Below, in pieces: positions 51,250 through 59,352 of a DNA stretch of 64,000 bases (within the stretch, counting starts at the first letter, position 1; each line of letters starts with the position of its first letter). Origin of the DNA: Clostridiales bacterium 1_7_47FAA. Its GTDB lineage: Bacteria > Bacillota > Clostridia > Lachnospirales > Lachnospiraceae. The notes beneath the pieces were generated by a model. That model worked only from the letters and a program-made list of their open reading frames with translations. It searched no databases and was not told the origin of the DNA. The translations under genes and the position numbers were made by a program. The DNA lies in contig DS990262.1 of NCBI GenBank assembly GCA_000155435.1, forward strand, positions 392,347 through 456,346. Reading direction: 5' to 3'.

Positions 51250-52816
51250 AAATAAAACCTCCTCCCGTCAGATTGATCTGTCCCAGAAGCGGGATTGCAA
51301 AAAGCAGCATCAGATATATGCCCCATCTGGCTGCCAGGGGCTTTTTGGCCAGGGAACAGCGGATTTCCATCTGATTTTCCTGAAGGAGGCTGACCGTGAA
51401 TAATACCCCGCATGCCAGTATCAGGGCCAGATAATCTTTTTTATCCAGACCCAGCCTCATCAGGGTTCCGTCCGTAAGGGCGGAGAAGGAAAAGCCTGTT
51501 ACCGTGTTCTTCATCATGATAAAGGCCGCCTTAAGGTCCTGGGCCATGTCAAAGTACCAGCTTATATTGACCAGAAGGAAGGTCCTTGCAATCTGGACCA
51601 GGCCCCAGGCTTTGGATTCCGTTGGGATGTGGAGCGCCAGGGCCGCCTTCTGGTACAGGGGGGCGGCCAGGTTGCCCGCGGCAATGATGATTCCGTTATA
51701 CAGGCCGTAAACAATATATTTCCAGGCCGGCCCGTGCCATACGCCGACCAGGAAAAACACCAGCAGGTTAGCGATACACACCGGGAGCACCCGCCCGGCA
51801 TGCCTGCCGAGATTCTTCTTGCAGTATTTACTAAAACGGTTCATCCCCTTGGACAGGGAAAATGGATAGAATACATAGTCCTTCATCCAGGTGCCCAGGG
51901 TAATATGCCAGCGGTGCCAGAAGTCAGAGATGGAACGGGCGAAATAAGGACGTTTGAAGTTCTGGTCCAGGGAAATGCCGAAGCATTCAGCCGCCCCCAT
52001 CACCACGTCCATGCCGCCGGAAAAGTCGCCGTACAGCTGGATGGAATAGCACAGGATCCCCATAATGACCGCAATTCCTGTATAGGCTTCATAATTGCCA
52101 AACACCTCATTCACCACAACCGCGGCCCGGTCCGCTATGACGATTTTCTTAAAATATCCCCAAAGCATCAGCTGCAGGCCCCGTTCAACACGTTCCAGGC
52201 TGAATTTCCTCTGGCTGAACAGCTGGGATGCCAGCCGGTCATAACGCCCGATTGGCCCCTGCAGGATCTGCGGAAAAAATGAGACGAACAGGGCAAAACG
52301 GAACAGGTTGTGGTCAGGGGCATATTTTCCCCTGTATACATCAATCAGATAACCCATGGACTGGAAGGTATAAAAGGAAATGCCAAGGGGCAGTATCAGT
52401 TTCCCCAAGGCAAAATCAGTCCCAAACAGCTGGTTGACGTTCCCCACTGCAAAGTTCCTGTATTTGAGCACGGCCAGAATACCGAAGTTTATGAGGAGGA
52501 CGGCAGCTGCAATCCACTTCTTATTTCGTTTGTAACGTGCCTTCACTGCTTTTTTCTGTTCCGGCGTTAACGGGGGTGTCTGCCCGTTAAGTTCCCTGTC
52601 CATCCTCCCGTCCAGATATTCCAAAATCAGGCCAGCGAGGAATGTGGTGACTGTGGTGGCCAGGATGAATACAACGGCCGTTGTCCCCGAAGCCAGATAA
52701 AAAATGTAGCTGAAAAGAAGAAGCCACACCCATTGCAGCCGTTTAGGGATTACATAATATCCCAGGATGGCAACGGCCAGGAACAACAGGAAGTTCATTG
52801 AAAGAAAAGACATCAT
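51236..52816 (-). CDS. MBOAT-family acyltransferase (DltB/AlgI-like)
   Basis: The 526-residue polytopic protein has about 11 membrane segments and the MBOAT landmarks: opening FLSMNFLLFLAVAILGYYVI, LPLGISFYTFQSMGYLIDVY, QILQGPIGRYDRL, GISLDQNFKRPYFARSISDF, WHRWHITLGTWMKDYVFYP, and the catalytic His in LVGVWHGPAWKY. In teichoic-acid D-alanylation the equivalent protein, DltB, takes the aminoacyl group from its carrier protein on the inside. Here a carrier protein gene lies 11 bp upstream and an SGNH-type partner overlaps downstream, so an aminoacyl or modified aminoacyl group is probably exported to a surface polymer (inference). Confidence 0.88.
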   Translation of the reverse strand: MMSFLSMNFLLFLAVAILGYYVIPKRLQWVWLLLFSYIFYLASGTTAVVFILATTVTTFLAGLILEYLDGRMDRELNGQTPPLTPEQKKAVKARYKRNKKWIAAAVLLINFGILAVLKYRNFAVGNVNQLFGTDFALGKLILPLGISFYTFQSMGYLIDVYRGKYAPDHNLFRFALFVSFFPQILQGPIGRYDRLASQLFSQRKFSLERVERGLQLMLWGYFKKIVIADRAAVVVNEVFGNYEAYTGIAVIMGILCYSIQLYGDFSGGMDVVMGAAECFGISLDQNFKRPYFARSISDFWHRWHITLGTWMKDYVFYPFSLSKGMNRFSKYCKKNLGRHAGRVLPVCIANLLVFFLVGVWHGPAWKYIVYGLYNGIIIAAGNLAAPLYQKAALALHIPTESKAWGLVQIARTFLLVNISWYFDMAQDLKAAFIMMKNTVTGFSFSALTDGTLMRLGLDKKDYLALILACGVLFTVSLLQENQMEIRCSLAKKPLAARWGIYLMLLFAIPLLGQINLTGGGFIYAQF

Positions 52817-52827
52817 GCCCTCCCTTG

Positions 52828-53055
52828 TTAATTATCCCTGAGACGTTCAACCATGTTCCAGAGGGCCTGGGCGGAATTAAAATTATCCGGCACAATATCC
52901 ACAGGCGATATTTCAATCTCAAATGCATCATTTAGTTCGCTGACAATAGAGAGGATGTCGAAGGAATCCAGATATCCCTCATCAATCAGCCCGGTGCAGG
53001 TCTTAAAGTCAATGTTTGGTTTGATGTCCTCTAAAATTTCTAATAATTCGTCCAT
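52828..53055 (-). CDS. Acyl/aminoacyl carrier protein (DltC-like)
   Basis: A 75-residue four-helix carrier has the phosphopantetheine attachment motif DSFDIL (Ser near residue 31) and flanking acidic helices (LLEILEDIKPNIDF, VSELNDAFEIEI). Its size and the DSFD motif fit DltC or an acyl carrier. Its ATG overlaps the stop of the PLP-enzyme gene by one base (TAATG). In this operon it should be loaded by the adenylation enzyme at 54385. Confidence 0.88.
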   Translation of the reverse strand: MDELLEILEDIKPNIDFKTCTGLIDEGYLDSFDILSIVSELNDAFEIEISPVDIVPDNFNSAQALWNMVERLRDN

Positions 53056-54392
53056 TATGAATTCTCCTTTTTTATATAATCTTCAAAATATTGGATGCTG
53101 CCGTCGTTTATCGGGCTGGTGGGAAGCGCGCCCCGGACCAGCTTCAGTCCTGTCTCCCTTTCATAGGTCAGGACGGCCGGAAGTCCGCGGCTTAAGAACA
53201 GATAAATCCCCTCCGTCACTGCGTATGCCCCGATTCGGTCAAATACCAGCATATCCCCGGTCCTTAAGCCGGACAGGGGCAGGTTCTTGACCAGCATGTC
53301 CCCCGAGGTGCAGAGGGAACCGCATACCGTCCACTGTGTGTTTTCACCGGGGATATGGTCCGCAGGCATACCCTGGGAAATGCTTTGGGGAAGGTGGCGG
53401 ATGGCCGGGATTTTCATGGCCATGGCCTGTCCGTAATAATTCACATGATTAATACCGCCGTCCACGATACAGTAATCCTGCCCCTGGTTCTGCTTGGTAT
53501 CCACTACCCGGGTCACATAACTGCCGCAGGGCGCGGCCAGGAAACGGCCTGCTTCCAGGGAAATGCTTCCCTTAAACGCCATGGCGTCAAGTGCCGCCCT
53601 GAAATTTGCCAGCATGGCGTCCTCGTCCACCGGGGACTCCCCCTCAAAGTAAGGTATATGGAAACCCGGTCCATATTCCAGTTCACGGATTTCGTGCTGC
53701 AGTTCGTCCCGTATCCGTGCCAGAAGGGCGTCCAGCCGTTCCAGTTCCTTATGGATCTTGCCGGATTGCTTTTTCTGGGTTCCTGAGTAGTACTGGAGTC
53801 CGGTAAAATGCAGATGGGGATATGCGTTCCGCCTTTGGATTACGGAAAGGATTGTCTCCTCATCCATGCCAAACTGGTTCCCGCTGGTCAGGCGCAGCAG
53901 CACACGCAAAGGACTCCCCTGCGCCTGGGCGGCGCAGGACTCTAACAGCGCCAGCTGGCTTAGGGATTCGGCAGTATAGGTGTCAGGGCCGGGGCTTCCG
54001 GCGGCAGGGCCGGGGTTTCCGACAGCCGCGCCACAACTTCCGACACCGCCCACAACCTCCCTGATATGAGCCGCCTCCTTATTAACGCCGGAGAGTACAA
54101 TCTTCTCCGGGGGCACACCGGCCCTCTGGCATATGGCATATTCGCCGGGAGAGCACACCTCCAGGCCGTCCGCTTCCTGAGCGGCTGTCCGGGTAAAGAA
54201 GGGATTGGCCTTCATGGCATATATGATTTTAATATCCTGTCCAAGAATCTCCTTCATATGGCGGATGCGCAGGGCGAATGCATCCAGGTCAAACACATAG
54301 GCAGGCGTTCCCCAGCCGGCGGCCTGCCGTAGGATCTGTATATCCAGATGCTTCCTATCATTCATCCCACTCATCTCATCCATCTTACCCAT
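53055..54392 (-). CDS. Fold-III PLP decarboxylase-like enzyme with a Gly/Pro-rich insert
   Basis: This is a member of the Orn/DAP/Arg decarboxylase-2 (alanine-racemase-like) group. The PLP lysine is K61 in IIYAMKANP, followed by GLEVCSPGEYAICQRAG, a phosphate-binding region (ELEYGPGFHIPYF), EAGRFLAAPCGSY, and the second-subunit motif LCTSGD, standing where DAP decarboxylases have CESGD. It has 445 residues. A Gly/Pro/Ala-rich insert at about 113-137 is repetitive at DNA level. Placed between an adenylation enzyme and a carrier protein, it may decarboxylate or epimerise the amino acid used by the system. AMP-ligase, PLP-decarboxylase and carrier trios are also known beside exosortase-A loci. 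Substrate unknown. Confidence 0.82.
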   Translation of the reverse strand: MGKMDEMSGMNDRKHLDIQILRQAAGWGTPAYVFDLDAFALRIRHMKEILGQDIKIIYAMKANPFFTRTAAQEADGLEVCSPGEYAICQRAGVPPEKIVLSGVNKEAAHIREVVGGVGSCGAAVGNPGPAAGSPGPDTYTAESLSQLALLESCAAQAQGSPLRVLLRLTSGNQFGMDEETILSVIQRRNAYPHLHFTGLQYYSGTQKKQSGKIHKELERLDALLARIRDELQHEIRELEYGPGFHIPYFEGESPVDEDAMLANFRAALDAMAFKGSISLEAGRFLAAPCGSYVTRVVDTKQNQGQDYCIVDGGINHVNYYGQAMAMKIPAIRHLPQSISQGMPADHIPGENTQWTVCGSLCTSGDMLVKNLPLSGLRTGDMLVFDRIGAYAVTEGIYLFLSRGLPAVLTYERETGLKLVRGALPTSPINDGSIQYFEDYIKKENS

Positions 54393-55902
54393 AAAGCCTC
54401 CTTAATGCCTGTCGGTCCACCTTGCCGTTTTTTGTAAGGGGAAGGGCGGGCAGGTTCACATAACGGTTAGGGAACATGTACCGTGGAAGGAGATGTTCCA
54501 GCCCGGCGGCAATCATTTTCTTATCCGCCTCCCCTTCGTAGAAGGCGGCAATTTTATTTTTCTCTTCCAGGAAAATGCAGACAGCCCGTCCAACCCCGCT
54601 GACAGTCTCAAGCGCGGCTTCAATCTCACCCAGTTCAATCCTGTGGCCCATGTGCTTAATCTGGAAATCCCTGCGCGCATGATAATATAGTAACCCGTCC
54701 TCACCGTAGTACGCCATGTCCCCGGTGCGGTAGATGGTTTCAGGATAATCCTGGTTCAGGGGATTCTGGACAAATGCAGCCGCTGTCTTCTCCCTGTCCC
54801 TGTAATATCCAAGGGCCAGCGCGGTTCCTGACACGCACAGTTCCCCGCAGATGCCCGGCCCTGTGATCAGGCGGTCATCCCCGTCCAGGAGGAACACCTT
54901 TTCATTGGGAAATGGAAGTCCGATGGGGATATGGCTTCCCGGTTCAAAGTCCCGGTCCACCACATGGTATGTGCAGTTACATGTGATTTCCGTGGGACCG
55001 TACAGGTTTACAAACATGGCATCCGGAAGGTAACTGCGCCAGGTGTTCAGATGTTTCACGGGCATGACCTCGCCGCTGAACAGGACCTTGTCCAGGTGTT
55101 CAGGCACGCGGTAGGTGAAGCCGTTCAAGGTGGTGATGATGCACAGGGCAGAGACGGCCCATATGGCTGTGGTTATCTTCTTATCGCAGAGGTAGTCCAG
55201 AAGTCCTGTGGGAATGGAAAACAGACGCTTTGGGATGATTTCCATGGAAGCCCCTGTCTTCAGGGTTGAATAAATATCCTTAACGGAAACATCAAAATCA
55301 AATGGCGCCTGGTTGCCAATCACATCCCCAGAGGTTATATGGAACATTTCCGTAAAATGCTCCATAAAGTCGATGACAGAACGGTGTCCCACCACCACGC
55401 CCTTGGGGGTTCCGGTGGAGCCGGAGGTAAAGATTCCGTACAGCGGGTCCGTATCCATGGCCTGTCCGCGTATGGAGGCAAGGAGCAGGGGGTCCTCCGC
55501 ATCGCTTCCAAGGGACAGAAGCATTCCCATATCAAGGATTTCCCCTGCAAAGGAGATTGCGCCTGCCGCCTTCAGGCTTGGGCTGTCGGCAATCATGATA
55601 TCGGCCTGTAAGGTGTTAAGGATGCGGTTCAGCCGTTCGGACGGCTGCCCGGCATCCAGATAAATATAAAAACAGCCCGCATGGACAATCCCCATAAAGG
55701 CTCCCAATGTATAGGCATTCTTTTCTGTCATGACGGGAATGGGCCGTCTGGGGCCGGTCTTCCTGCCGAGAAAGCTTCCAATCCGTCTGGACAGGGACAG
55801 AAGCTCTTTGTAAGTCAGTCTTGTATGTTCATCGGAAAAAGCCGGTTTATCAGGATATGCCTTTTCTGATTCCTCGAGATAGCACAGAATATTTTGTATC
55901 AA
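54385..55902 (-). CDS. Stand-alone amino-acid adenylation enzyme (DltA-like)
   Basis: First gene of the Dlt-like operon. The 505-residue ANL-superfamily enzyme activates a carboxylic acid, probably an amino acid, as AMP ester and loads it on the carrier protein. Core motifs in order: FTSGSTGTPKG, LYGPTEITCNCTYHV, GELCVSG, YRTGDMAYY, RRDFQIKHMGHRIELGEIE and the final NGKVDRQAL with the catalytic Lys. No condensation or carrier domain is fused, as in DltA. The pocket residues are not obviously those of D-Ala enzymes by eye, so the substrate stays open. It overlaps the PLP gene by 8 bp. Confidence 0.88.
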   Translation of the reverse strand: MIQNILCYLEESEKAYPDKPAFSDEHTRLTYKELLSLSRRIGSFLGRKTGPRRPIPVMTEKNAYTLGAFMGIVHAGCFYIYLDAGQPSERLNRILNTLQADIMIADSPSLKAAGAISFAGEILDMGMLLSLGSDAEDPLLLASIRGQAMDTDPLYGIFTSGSTGTPKGVVVGHRSVIDFMEHFTEMFHITSGDVIGNQAPFDFDVSVKDIYSTLKTGASMEIIPKRLFSIPTGLLDYLCDKKITTAIWAVSALCIITTLNGFTYRVPEHLDKVLFSGEVMPVKHLNTWRSYLPDAMFVNLYGPTEITCNCTYHVVDRDFEPGSHIPIGLPFPNEKVFLLDGDDRLITGPGICGELCVSGTALALGYYRDREKTAAAFVQNPLNQDYPETIYRTGDMAYYGEDGLLYYHARRDFQIKHMGHRIELGEIEAALETVSGVGRAVCIFLEEKNKIAAFYEGEADKKMIAAGLEHLLPRYMFPNRYVNLPALPLTKNGKVDRQALRRLYG

Positions 55903-55931
55903 TGATAAGACCTCCGGTCCGTATGGATTTT

Positions 55932-55967
55932 TGTGCTTAGTCTAGCACAGAAGGGGAGCAGATTCAA
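55932..55967 (-). promoter_or_regulatory. Promoter with dyad for the Dlt-like operon
   Basis: On the minus strand TTGAAT (55962-55967) and TAGACT (55939-55944) are 17 bp apart. A dyad TGTGCT/AGCACA (55932-55937 and 55944-55949) straddles the -10 box, a good place for a repressor. The remaining 170 bp to the next gene hold only the terminator described next. Confidence 0.55.
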
Positions 55968-56057
55968 GGGAATTATTTCTGAAGATTCTATGACGGTTGG
56001 TTTGGGATAAGGCTTTGGTGACCCGGCGGTAATGAGGAAGCCGCTTTGCTTAAGGAC

Positions 56058-56106
56058 ATAAAAAGGGATGCCGCAGACCAACCTGCATTGGTCCTGCCGC
56101 ATCCCT
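56058..56106 (-). terminator. Terminator of reverse rubrerythrin copy 3
   Basis: On the minus strand AGGGATGCGGCAGGACCAA pairs with the complementary segment up to 56064 (two small bulges), followed by TTTTTATG. It ends the perR-rubrerythrin side before the Dlt-like operon promoter. Confidence 0.8.
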
Positions 56107-56137
56107 AAAAATGTCTGACAATTCTTATGATTGATGA

Positions 56138-56683
56138 TTAGCCGAAGTATCTCTCCAGCAGGCCTGCAAATGCCTTTCCGTGGCGTGCCTCATCCTTAGC
56201 CATCTCATGAACGGTGTCATGGATTGCATCCAGGTTCAGGGCCTTGGCTCTCTTAGCCAGGTCGAACTTACCGGCAGTTGCGCCGTTCTCAGCAGCAACC
56301 CTCATCTCCAGGTTCTTCTTGGTGGAGCTTGTGACAACCTCGCCTAACAGCTCTGCAAACTTAGCTGCGTGCTCAGCTTCCTCAAATGCTGCCTTCTCCC
56401 AGTACAGACCAATCTCAGGATAGCCTTCCCTGTGGGCAACCCTGGACATAGCCAGGTACATACCGACTTCTGAACATTCGCCTTCGAAGTTAGCCCTTAA
56501 ATCCATCATGATATCTTCAGGGGAACCCTGTGCAACGCCAACCTCATGCTCACATGCCCATGCCATCTTGTCAGCTTCCTGCTCTTTGAACTTGGATGCC
56601 GGAACACCGCACTGTGGACATTTCTCAGGTGCATTCTCGCCTTCATAAACATAACCGCATACTGTACATACCCATTTCTTCAT
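56138..56683 (-). CDS. Reverse rubrerythrin, copy 3
   Basis: Third copy, 181 residues, with the same rubredoxin-diiron order. It is the most diverged of the three: Leu93, Glu96 and Phe100 replace Met, Ala and Tyr in the diiron-domain helix next to the EEAEHA ligands, while Ser119 matches copy 1 and Ala37 matches copy 2. That mosaic pattern suggests gene conversion among copies. It lies directly downstream of perR with its own PerR-type promoter (56768-56824) overlapping the end of perR. Confidence 0.93.
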   Translation of the reverse strand: MKKWVCTVCGYVYEGENAPEKCPQCGVPASKFKEQEADKMAWACEHEVGVAQGSPEDIMMDLRANFEGECSEVGMYLAMSRVAHREGYPEIGLYWEKAAFEEAEHAAKFAELLGEVVTSSTKKNLEMRVAAENGATAGKFDLAKRAKALNLDAIHDTVHEMAKDEARHGKAFAGLLERYFG

Positions 56684-56767
56684 AATCAATATTCTCCTTT
56701 TCCTTTTATGGTTTTCATTTTATGTTCCGGACATCAGATGCCCGGAACGAAGTGTTTGCTTGTTATC

Positions 56768-56824
56768 AATAATAGTAATCATTACTGATATTGATAATAT
56801 AAATCATTTAAGCCGGTTTGTCAA
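56768..56824 (-). promoter_or_regulatory. Promoter with PerR-type box, reverse rubrerythrin copy 3
   Basis: On the minus strand TTGACA (56819-56824), 17 bp, TATATT (56796-56801), then the dyad at 56768-56792 with core AGTAATCATTACT, a perfect 6-1-6 palindrome. The -35 box lies inside the last codons of perR. Confidence 0.75.
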
Positions 56825-57224
56825 TACTTTTATCAACTTTTTTTCCCAAACAATTCTTGCAGCGGCCGTAGAACAGTACATAGTGGCTGTCAATGATACC
56901 TGGGGCGCAGCTTTGGGCATCCTGGTTCAGTTCCTCAAGGGCTCCCAGGTCCATGTCGTAAACCTGGTTGCATTCAGTGCACACAAAATGATAATGCTGC
57001 CGGGTATCACCATCAAAATGATCGGCGCCGTCCCCACAGGTCAGCTTCCTTATCTCTCCGGTTTCAACCAATAGGTTCAGGTTACGATAGACTGTTCCCA
57101 GGCTGATGTTGGGAAATTCTTCACGGATGCTGGCGTATAGGGCGTCTGCCGTAGGATGGTCATGTCGGTTCATCAGACTGGCTTTGATGGATTCCCTCTG
57201 ACGGCTATACTTTAAAGTTTTCAT
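56808..57224 (-). CDS. perR: Peroxide-responsive repressor PerR
   Basis: This Fur-family repressor senses H2O2 by oxidation of metal-ligand histidines. Aligning to B. subtilis PerR with a constant offset of 14, every key residue is kept: sensing-site ligands H23, D71, H77, H79 and D90 (Asp rather than the Glu typical of Fur), and structural zinc ligands C82, C85, C122 and C125. The recognition helix region is ISLGTVYRNLNLLVE. It has 138 residues. Its own promoter carries a version of the box found before all three reverse rubrerythrins, so it is probably autoregulated and represses them. Confidence 0.92.
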   Translation of the reverse strand: MKTLKYSRQRESIKASLMNRHDHPTADALYASIREEFPNISLGTVYRNLNLLVETGEIRKLTCGDGADHFDGDTRQHYHFVCTECNQVYDMDLGALEELNQDAQSCAPGIIDSHYVLFYGRCKNCLGKKVDKSIDKPA

Positions 57225-57246
57225 AGCATCTCCTTCTATAGAATAT

Positions 57247-57300
57247 AATAATGATAACAGTTACTATTTGTATTCTATCAGATATCATACCCTATGTCAA
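57247..57300 (-). promoter_or_regulatory. Autoregulatory promoter of perR
   Basis: On the minus strand TTGACA (57295-57300), 17 bp, TAGAAT (57272-57277), then a box at 57247-57271 whose 13-bp core reads AGTAACTGTTATC, differing slightly from the rubrerythrin version. A weaker operator for the repressor's own gene is a common design. Confidence 0.7.
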
Positions 57301-57349
57301 GGCGCTTTGCGGATTATCTGTTCAGGGCCATATGTTTGGGGGTATCTGT

Positions 57350-58333
57350 TCAGGCCTCCCTCTGTGAGTCCTCCGCCGCCGGATAAGCGATATGCTCCCG
57401 TGCAATCCGTATGAACTCCCGGGTGGCCCTGGACATATAACGTCCTTTGTGGTAGCCGATACCGAGGACACCGTGTGCCCTGGAGTAGTTGAGGGAGTAA
57501 AGGTTCAGGCGGGAGTGGTCTAACAGGGCGTGGCGCGGGGAACTGGCGGACTGGTCCGTGGCCATGAACATCTTGGGGTAGAATGTGACGCCCATGCCCT
57601 TGCGGCATAAGGCGAGGACGGTTTCGATGTTCTCTGTCTCCAGCACCACCCTGGGGCTCATCTGGGCATCCTCGAATATTTCGTCCGCAATGGTGCGGAC
57701 CCGGTTGCCCTTTTTTAACAGGACAAAGGGACACTGCTCCAGGAGGCGGATGTCCGTGGAGGCGGAAAGGGAATGCTTGATTTCCTCCAACCGGCCTGGG
57801 TAAGCCTTTTCTATTACCTCATCCGGCACGACCATGAGGATTTCCTCGCCGCAGATGGGGACGGTTTCCACATTCTCCACTGTAAACGGAAGCAGGTCTA
57901 TCATAAGGTCGATGTTGCCGTGAAGCAGGCTTGAGGCCAGCTGGCTTGAATTGCCCTCCACCAGGTTAAGCTCAATACCGGGAAACCGGGCCTGATAGGT
58001 TGGGAGGATTTCCGGCAGGATCACACGTCCGCGGGTATGGGACACACCGATGGAGAGCTGGCCCGTGGAGAAATCCTTGATATCGGCAATCTCCTTATAT
58101 GTCTCGTCCCTCAGGTTCAATAGCTCCCTGGCCCTGGCCTTTAAGGACTGGCCCGCATAGGTCAGGGTGAGGGGGGAAGTCCGGTTGAACAGCACCACGT
58201 CAAATTCCTTTTCCAGGTTGGAGATATGGTTGCTTAAGGACTGCTGCGAGATGAACAGTTTTTTGGCTGCCCTGGTAAAATTCAGTTCCTCCGCCGCCAC
58301 CAGGAAATACTCCAGATTCAGGAAGTTAATCAT
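57350..58333 (-). CDS. LysR-family transcriptional regulator
   Basis: The 327-residue protein has an N-terminal winged HTH (LEYFLVAAEELNFTRAAKKL, SQQSLSNHISNLEKEF) and a C-terminal effector domain (GQLSIGVSHTRGRVILPEIL, GMGVTFYPKMF). The start at 58333 overlaps the stop of the upstream PHP gene in a TGATG arrangement, so the two are co-translated; a longer frame upstream has no ribosome site. Its target and effector are unknown. LysR proteins usually regulate a divergent gene, but here the regulator is downstream in an operon, which is less common. Confidence 0.88.
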   Translation of the reverse strand: MINFLNLEYFLVAAEELNFTRAAKKLFISQQSLSNHISNLEKEFDVVLFNRTSPLTLTYAGQSLKARARELLNLRDETYKEIADIKDFSTGQLSIGVSHTRGRVILPEILPTYQARFPGIELNLVEGNSSQLASSLLHGNIDLMIDLLPFTVENVETVPICGEEILMVVPDEVIEKAYPGRLEEIKHSLSASTDIRLLEQCPFVLLKKGNRVRTIADEIFEDAQMSPRVVLETENIETVLALCRKGMGVTFYPKMFMATDQSASSPRHALLDHSRLNLYSLNYSRAHGVLGIGYHKGRYMSRATREFIRIAREHIAYPAAEDSQREA

Positions 58334-59142
58334 CACTTGGTTCCTCCTGTGACAGATGCGGGCGCTGTATCGGCCGTATCCCTGGGAAGCTGGCCGCATC
58401 TTGCATCCTCAGGCTGGGCCAGGATGGCGGACAGGCGGGGGATGTAGCCGCACAGAAGTTCAAGGGATGTATTGACCACCAGTTCCTGGGGGAAGTCCAG
58501 TTCCTCAAGAAGGGCGCAGGCGGCTGCATGGTTTCCGGAATCAGCCTCACAGTGGGCGTCGCTGTTGACAATCACAGGCGTATGGTAATGCCTGCACAGT
58601 TCCAGCATTTTCACATAATTTTCCCGTGCGCCCTGACGGTAGCTTAAGGGGGTCAGGGAGCTGTTGTTGACTTCTAACAGCTTGTGGTGTTCCCTGGCAG
58701 CGGCTGTGAGCGTGTCGTAATCAATGGGGAAACGGCTGTCATCCGGGTGGCCGATGATGTGGATGGCCGGATTCTTCATGGCTCCCAGGCAGGCGTTGGT
58801 GTTCTGGGAAACCGTGCCGCTTTTTATGCAGGGCTGGTGGAGGCTGGCAATGGAATAATCCAGCTTCTCCAGAAGGTCCTGGTCCAAGTCCACGTTGCCC
58901 TCAAAATCCATGATGTTCAGCTCCACCCCCATCATGAGCTTCATGCCGTACAGGGTGCGGGGGAGGACTTTAAAATTAATGAAATGGTAATAGTGGGAGC
59001 TTCCGGGCATGGCAGGGGCATGGTCGGAGCTGCCGAAAAGCCGGATGCCCCGTCCGGAGGCGGATGCGGCCATCTCATAAAGGGAGTTATAGGCATGCCC
59101 ACTGGCCGTGGTGTGGGTGTGCAGGTCCAATAAATCTATCAT
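58333..59142 (-). CDS. PHP-domain phosphoesterase (YcdX-like)
   Basis: The 269-residue PHP-fold metallohydrolase opens DLHTHTTASGHAYN (HxH), continues with SSDHAPAMPG, GVELNI, ASLHQPC, IGHPDDSRFP and the late VNSDAHCEADSG, all typical of YcdX/histidinol-phosphatase-like enzymes with a trinuclear metal site. The substrate is a phosphate ester of unknown identity. The C-terminal tail beyond about 245 is low-complexity Ala/Thr/Asp. It is co-transcribed with the LysR gene. Confidence 0.85.
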   Translation of the reverse strand: MIDLLDLHTHTTASGHAYNSLYEMAASASGRGIRLFGSSDHAPAMPGSSHYYHFINFKVLPRTLYGMKLMMGVELNIMDFEGNVDLDQDLLEKLDYSIASLHQPCIKSGTVSQNTNACLGAMKNPAIHIIGHPDDSRFPIDYDTLTAAAREHHKLLEVNNSSLTPLSYRQGARENYVKMLELCRHYHTPVIVNSDAHCEADSGNHAAACALLEELDFPQELVVNTSLELLCGYIPRLSAILAQPEDARCGQLPRDTADTAPASVTGGTK

Positions 59143-59296
59143 AGAACAAAGGTCCTTTCTTGCTGAAATTGCGTATATCAGCTGCTGTCTGAATCATATC
59201 ACATTTTCCTATCAGTGAAAAGTTATAAAAAAAGAATAAAAAACTAAATTTTGGTATATTTTTATAAGAAAACTATAGAAATATTAGGTGGGTTGT

Positions 59297-59305
59297 TGTT
59301 ATAAT
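59297..59305 (+). promoter_or_regulatory. Extended -10 promoter of the S1-RelQ operon
   Basis: TGTTATAAT at 59297-59305 is a perfect extended -10 element. No good -35 box is needed or seen. The preceding 100 bp are very AT-rich. Confidence 0.5.
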
Positions 59306-59352
59306 GGAGAGGAAAATATTTTGCTACATATACAGAAGGCGAGGAGACTATT

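Noticed and set aside
57297-57734. Minus-strand 145-codon frame overlapping the LysR gene end
   Set aside because: It is an out-of-frame reading of the LysR gene, rich in Pro/Arg/His with no recognisable domain.
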